This document shows, piece by piece, positions 17,601 to 19,315 of a stretch of 19,315 bases of DNA. The stretch is from Physocladia obscura. Lineage: Eukaryota > Chytridiomycota > Chytridiomycetes > Chytridiales > Chytriomycetaceae. Position 1 is the stretch's first letter; every line of letters begins with the position of its first letter. Below the pieces are notes generated by a model. The model ran no database searches, was not told where the DNA came from, and saw only the letters and a program-made list of their open reading frames with translations. The stretch spans positions 1 to 19,315 of the forward strand of contig JADGJH010000404.1 of assembly GCA_027596945.1 (NCBI GenBank), read 5' to 3'. The position numbers and the translations under genes are program-made.

Positions 17601-19065
17601 GCAGTTGATGACGGGGATTGTGAGGTAAAGTTACCAGTATCTTCGGTTCGACATTTTTTGATTTTTTCATCTTTTTTCGTTCGGTTAGATGTTAAGACCA
17701 ATCGATGCTGATGCAATCACAGTCGCCCCCGAGCACGCAGAGAATTATCGGCTTCTTTACATCAAATTACAGGCACATCAGGAAAGAACTACTCAAGAGT
17801 CGCTTCGAAAAAAGCTGGATTCTCAAAAGATGGATACCCCATCGGAAATTACAGGGAGGATAAGTATAGAAAAGAAACAAACGAAAACAATAACAACTGT
17901 TGGATTGACGCCAGCAAGTGTTCTCACTTCAATTCTTGCGATAGCCATAGCGAACACTCGGCAAAGTACAATGACTGGGATGAGAAGTTCTGCAGTTTTT
18001 TTTTCCGCCGAGTCAAAAATGGTAGCTTCAAATTCTTCAGTTGCGGCAAAAATTTCTACTGAATCAATTGAATCAAAATCCAACCTGGCGGTTGCCACAT
18101 CGTTTTCATCAGAGAGCAAACCAATGTATGAACTTTCAAACCAGCCTGGTAATCGTCGGCGATTTCGGCTGAATCTATTGTCCATATTACCTGCCGGTGC
18201 CCATGAAAAGCGCTATGTGTGTCCAGTGTGCGGAAAAGACTATAAGAATGCAAATGGCGTCAAATATCATCTCATCAAATTCCACGCAGATGGTTTGGGA
18301 ATTCCTCCGATTGTGTATGGAGATGATGTAAATGATGAGGATGATTGTGATGTTAGTTTTGAAGGGCCGATTTCACAAGGCGAAACGGCATCACTTGAGT
18401 ATCATTGTTTTTTGGAGGGATGTGAAAATATATATAAGAGTGTGAATGGATTAAGAGTAAGTAATCGTATTTTTTTATTTTGTCGAGTTTGACTTATTTT
18501 TTTTAAGTATCATGTCAAAAGTATACATGCGCCTTTACTCGTTGAAGCAGAACGCCGAAATGTTTTTGATGACTACGATATTCCATTGGACATCATCCAT
18601 TTACCTCTAACTCCAAGATCATTGAAAACACCATCATCTCCATCCATAACACCCACCAACAGCAGGGCGGCAAAGAAAAATAGCAGTGCATTAAAACAAT
18701 ATGACTTAAAACTTGCAGTCAAGAAAAATACAATCACAAAAAATGTCAATCCAAAGTCATCCATTTCCGCTGTCAGAAACGAACCGAATCGAAAACGAGA
18801 CAGAGTTGATCTAGAAGACGAAGAAGATGAAGATGACGACGAGGATAGGGATGAAAAACATCATGAAGGCGAAGATGATGACGAGCACATGAAAATTGAT
18901 CATACTACGAAAAAAATTAAATCGATAACACCGGCAAAGCGGGCAATTAAAAGTGGTGGGGTGGAATTGAGGAGTTCAAAAAGACGAAGTATTAGCATTG
19001 TGGCGTCTGAATCGGAAGTTAACACATGTAGAAGAAAAAGTACTCGGTTTTCTGCTGCTCGCTGA
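14694..19065 (+). CDS. SFP1/JAZF1-like C2H2 zinc-finger regulator with two AT-hooks (three exons)
   Basis: Exons are 14694-17624, 17689-18456 and 18508-19065. Introns are 64 nt (GTAAAG...GTTAG) and 51 nt (GTAAGT...TTAAG), both phase 0, giving 1418 residues. An N-terminal finger-like unit has FCKDLYCCG with His92 and His97, resembling the CCG finger seen near the start of fungal SFP1-type proteins. Four 15-residue repeats lie at 260-313. AT-hooks KKRGRPK (483-489) and KRGRGRPRK (645-653) follow. The C-terminus carries two fingers of the SFP1/JAZF1 type: Cys1155/1158-His1171/1176 (YKNANGVKYH) and Cys1217/1222-His1235/1240 (YKSVNGLRYH). The tail is acidic then basic (near 1342-1370 onward). It is probably a nuclear DNA-binding regulator. 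A role in ribosome-biogenesis control is inferred from yeast Sfp1 only. The start is the first ATG after an in-frame TAA. Confidence 0.85.
15471..15632 (+). repeat. Four 45-bp coding repeats (15 residues each)
   Basis: Residues 260-268, 275-283, 290-298 and 305-313 read MLSPVLTLP, LLSPALALP, ILPPVLPLP and IIPPVMTLP, spaced exactly 15 residues apart. The consensus is two hydrophobics, S/P, P, V/A, L/M, any residue, L, P. Codons differ between units, so selection or age, not recent slippage, shaped them. Confidence 0.85.
17508..17518 (+). repeat. Eleven-A homopolymer within the coding exon
   Basis: An A11 run encodes Lys-Lys-Lys-Asn just before AATATGGCA in exon 1. It is open as written, but it is a likely site for indel sequencing error or polymerase slippage. 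Confidence 0.7.
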
Positions 19066-19222
19066 AGTCATTTTTCTTTTGTTTCCCTTATTTTTGTATT
19101 CTTTGCTTCGTTTGTTTTTCCTCTTATTTCGCTTGATTTGGAATGTGGGTGCCGATATTGTTTTGATAGCTTGATGGGCCTTTTTGGAGAAGCTTTGATT
19201 GACGTAGGGAAAAATATTAAAG

Positions 19223-19228
19223 AATAAA
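19223..19228 (+). terminator. Putative polyadenylation signal of the SFP1-like gene
   Basis: AATAAA lies about 158 nt after the stop codon, directly before the 13-bp tandem repeat. Confidence 0.45.
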
Positions 19229-19230
19229 AT

Positions 19231-19261
19231 TTTGTCGTACATATTTGTCGTACATATTTGT
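19231..19261. repeat. 13-bp tandem repeat, 2.4 copies
   Basis: TTTGTCGTACATA occurs perfectly at 19231-19243 and 19244-19256, followed by a partial TTTGT. It immediately follows the AATAAA of the SFP1-like gene. Confidence 0.85.
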
Positions 19262-19315
19262 TGTTTGCGTAATTATTAGTCTCAGGTTCCAATTAGCTAT
19301 TGAATATATTTGTTG

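Noticed and set aside
17689..18492. A separate gene starting at ATG 17689
   Set aside because: This is exon 2 of the SFP1-like gene. A GTAAAG...GTTAG intron joins it in phase to exon 1, and the second finger is completed only by splicing to exon 3.
18586..19065. An independent acidic protein from 18586
   Set aside because: The frame is open from 18508, where it supplies the last His pair of the second finger; it is exon 3.
1..19315. CRISPR array, rRNA, or bacterial operon structure
   Set aside because: There are no spaced direct repeats, rRNA-like sequence or Shine-Dalgarno-led gene strings; spliced genes indicate a eukaryote.

Overview
The window looks like nuclear DNA of an early-diverging fungus, most plausibly a zoosporic (chytrid) fungus. 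The evidence is short GT-AG introns (51-68 nt), AT-rich intergenic DNA, a rhodopsin-like seven-helix receptor, a lineage-expanded protein kinase family, and an SFP1/JAZF1-type C2H2 regulator carrying AT-hooks. The taxon is inferred from gene content only.

Layout. 1-850 is intergenic with a decaying 25-26 bp tandem repeat at the left edge. 851-1899 (+) is a two-exon seven-transmembrane receptor. 1900-2885 has no confident gene, only exon-like scraps. 2885-10595 is a tandem array of four kinase paralogues, all on the minus strand. In map order they are a heavily decayed copy (2885-4330), an intact copy (4864-6159), a copy with two frameshifts and a large internal deletion (7762-8719), and an intact copy (9357-10595). 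The first is split by a 397-bp element whose diverged, inverted relative lies at 6811-7223, upstream of the first intact kinase. 10600-14690 is mostly non-genic and holds remnants: exon-like pieces, a possible LINE RNase H fragment, a pogo/Tigger DDE transposase C-terminus, and a frameshifted gene of unknown family at 12938-13510. 14694-19065 (+) is a three-exon gene for a 1418-residue nuclear regulator with an N-terminal CCG-type finger, four 15-residue repeats, two AT-hooks and two C-terminal C2H2 fingers.

How the parts may relate. The receptor and kinases could both act in signalling, but nothing in the sequence ties them to one pathway. The kinase block looks like ongoing birth-and-death evolution of a non-RD (HGD) family beside mobile-element debris. 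The SFP1-like gene is probably a conserved single gene bordering this plastic region. All functions are read from motifs; no database search was run.
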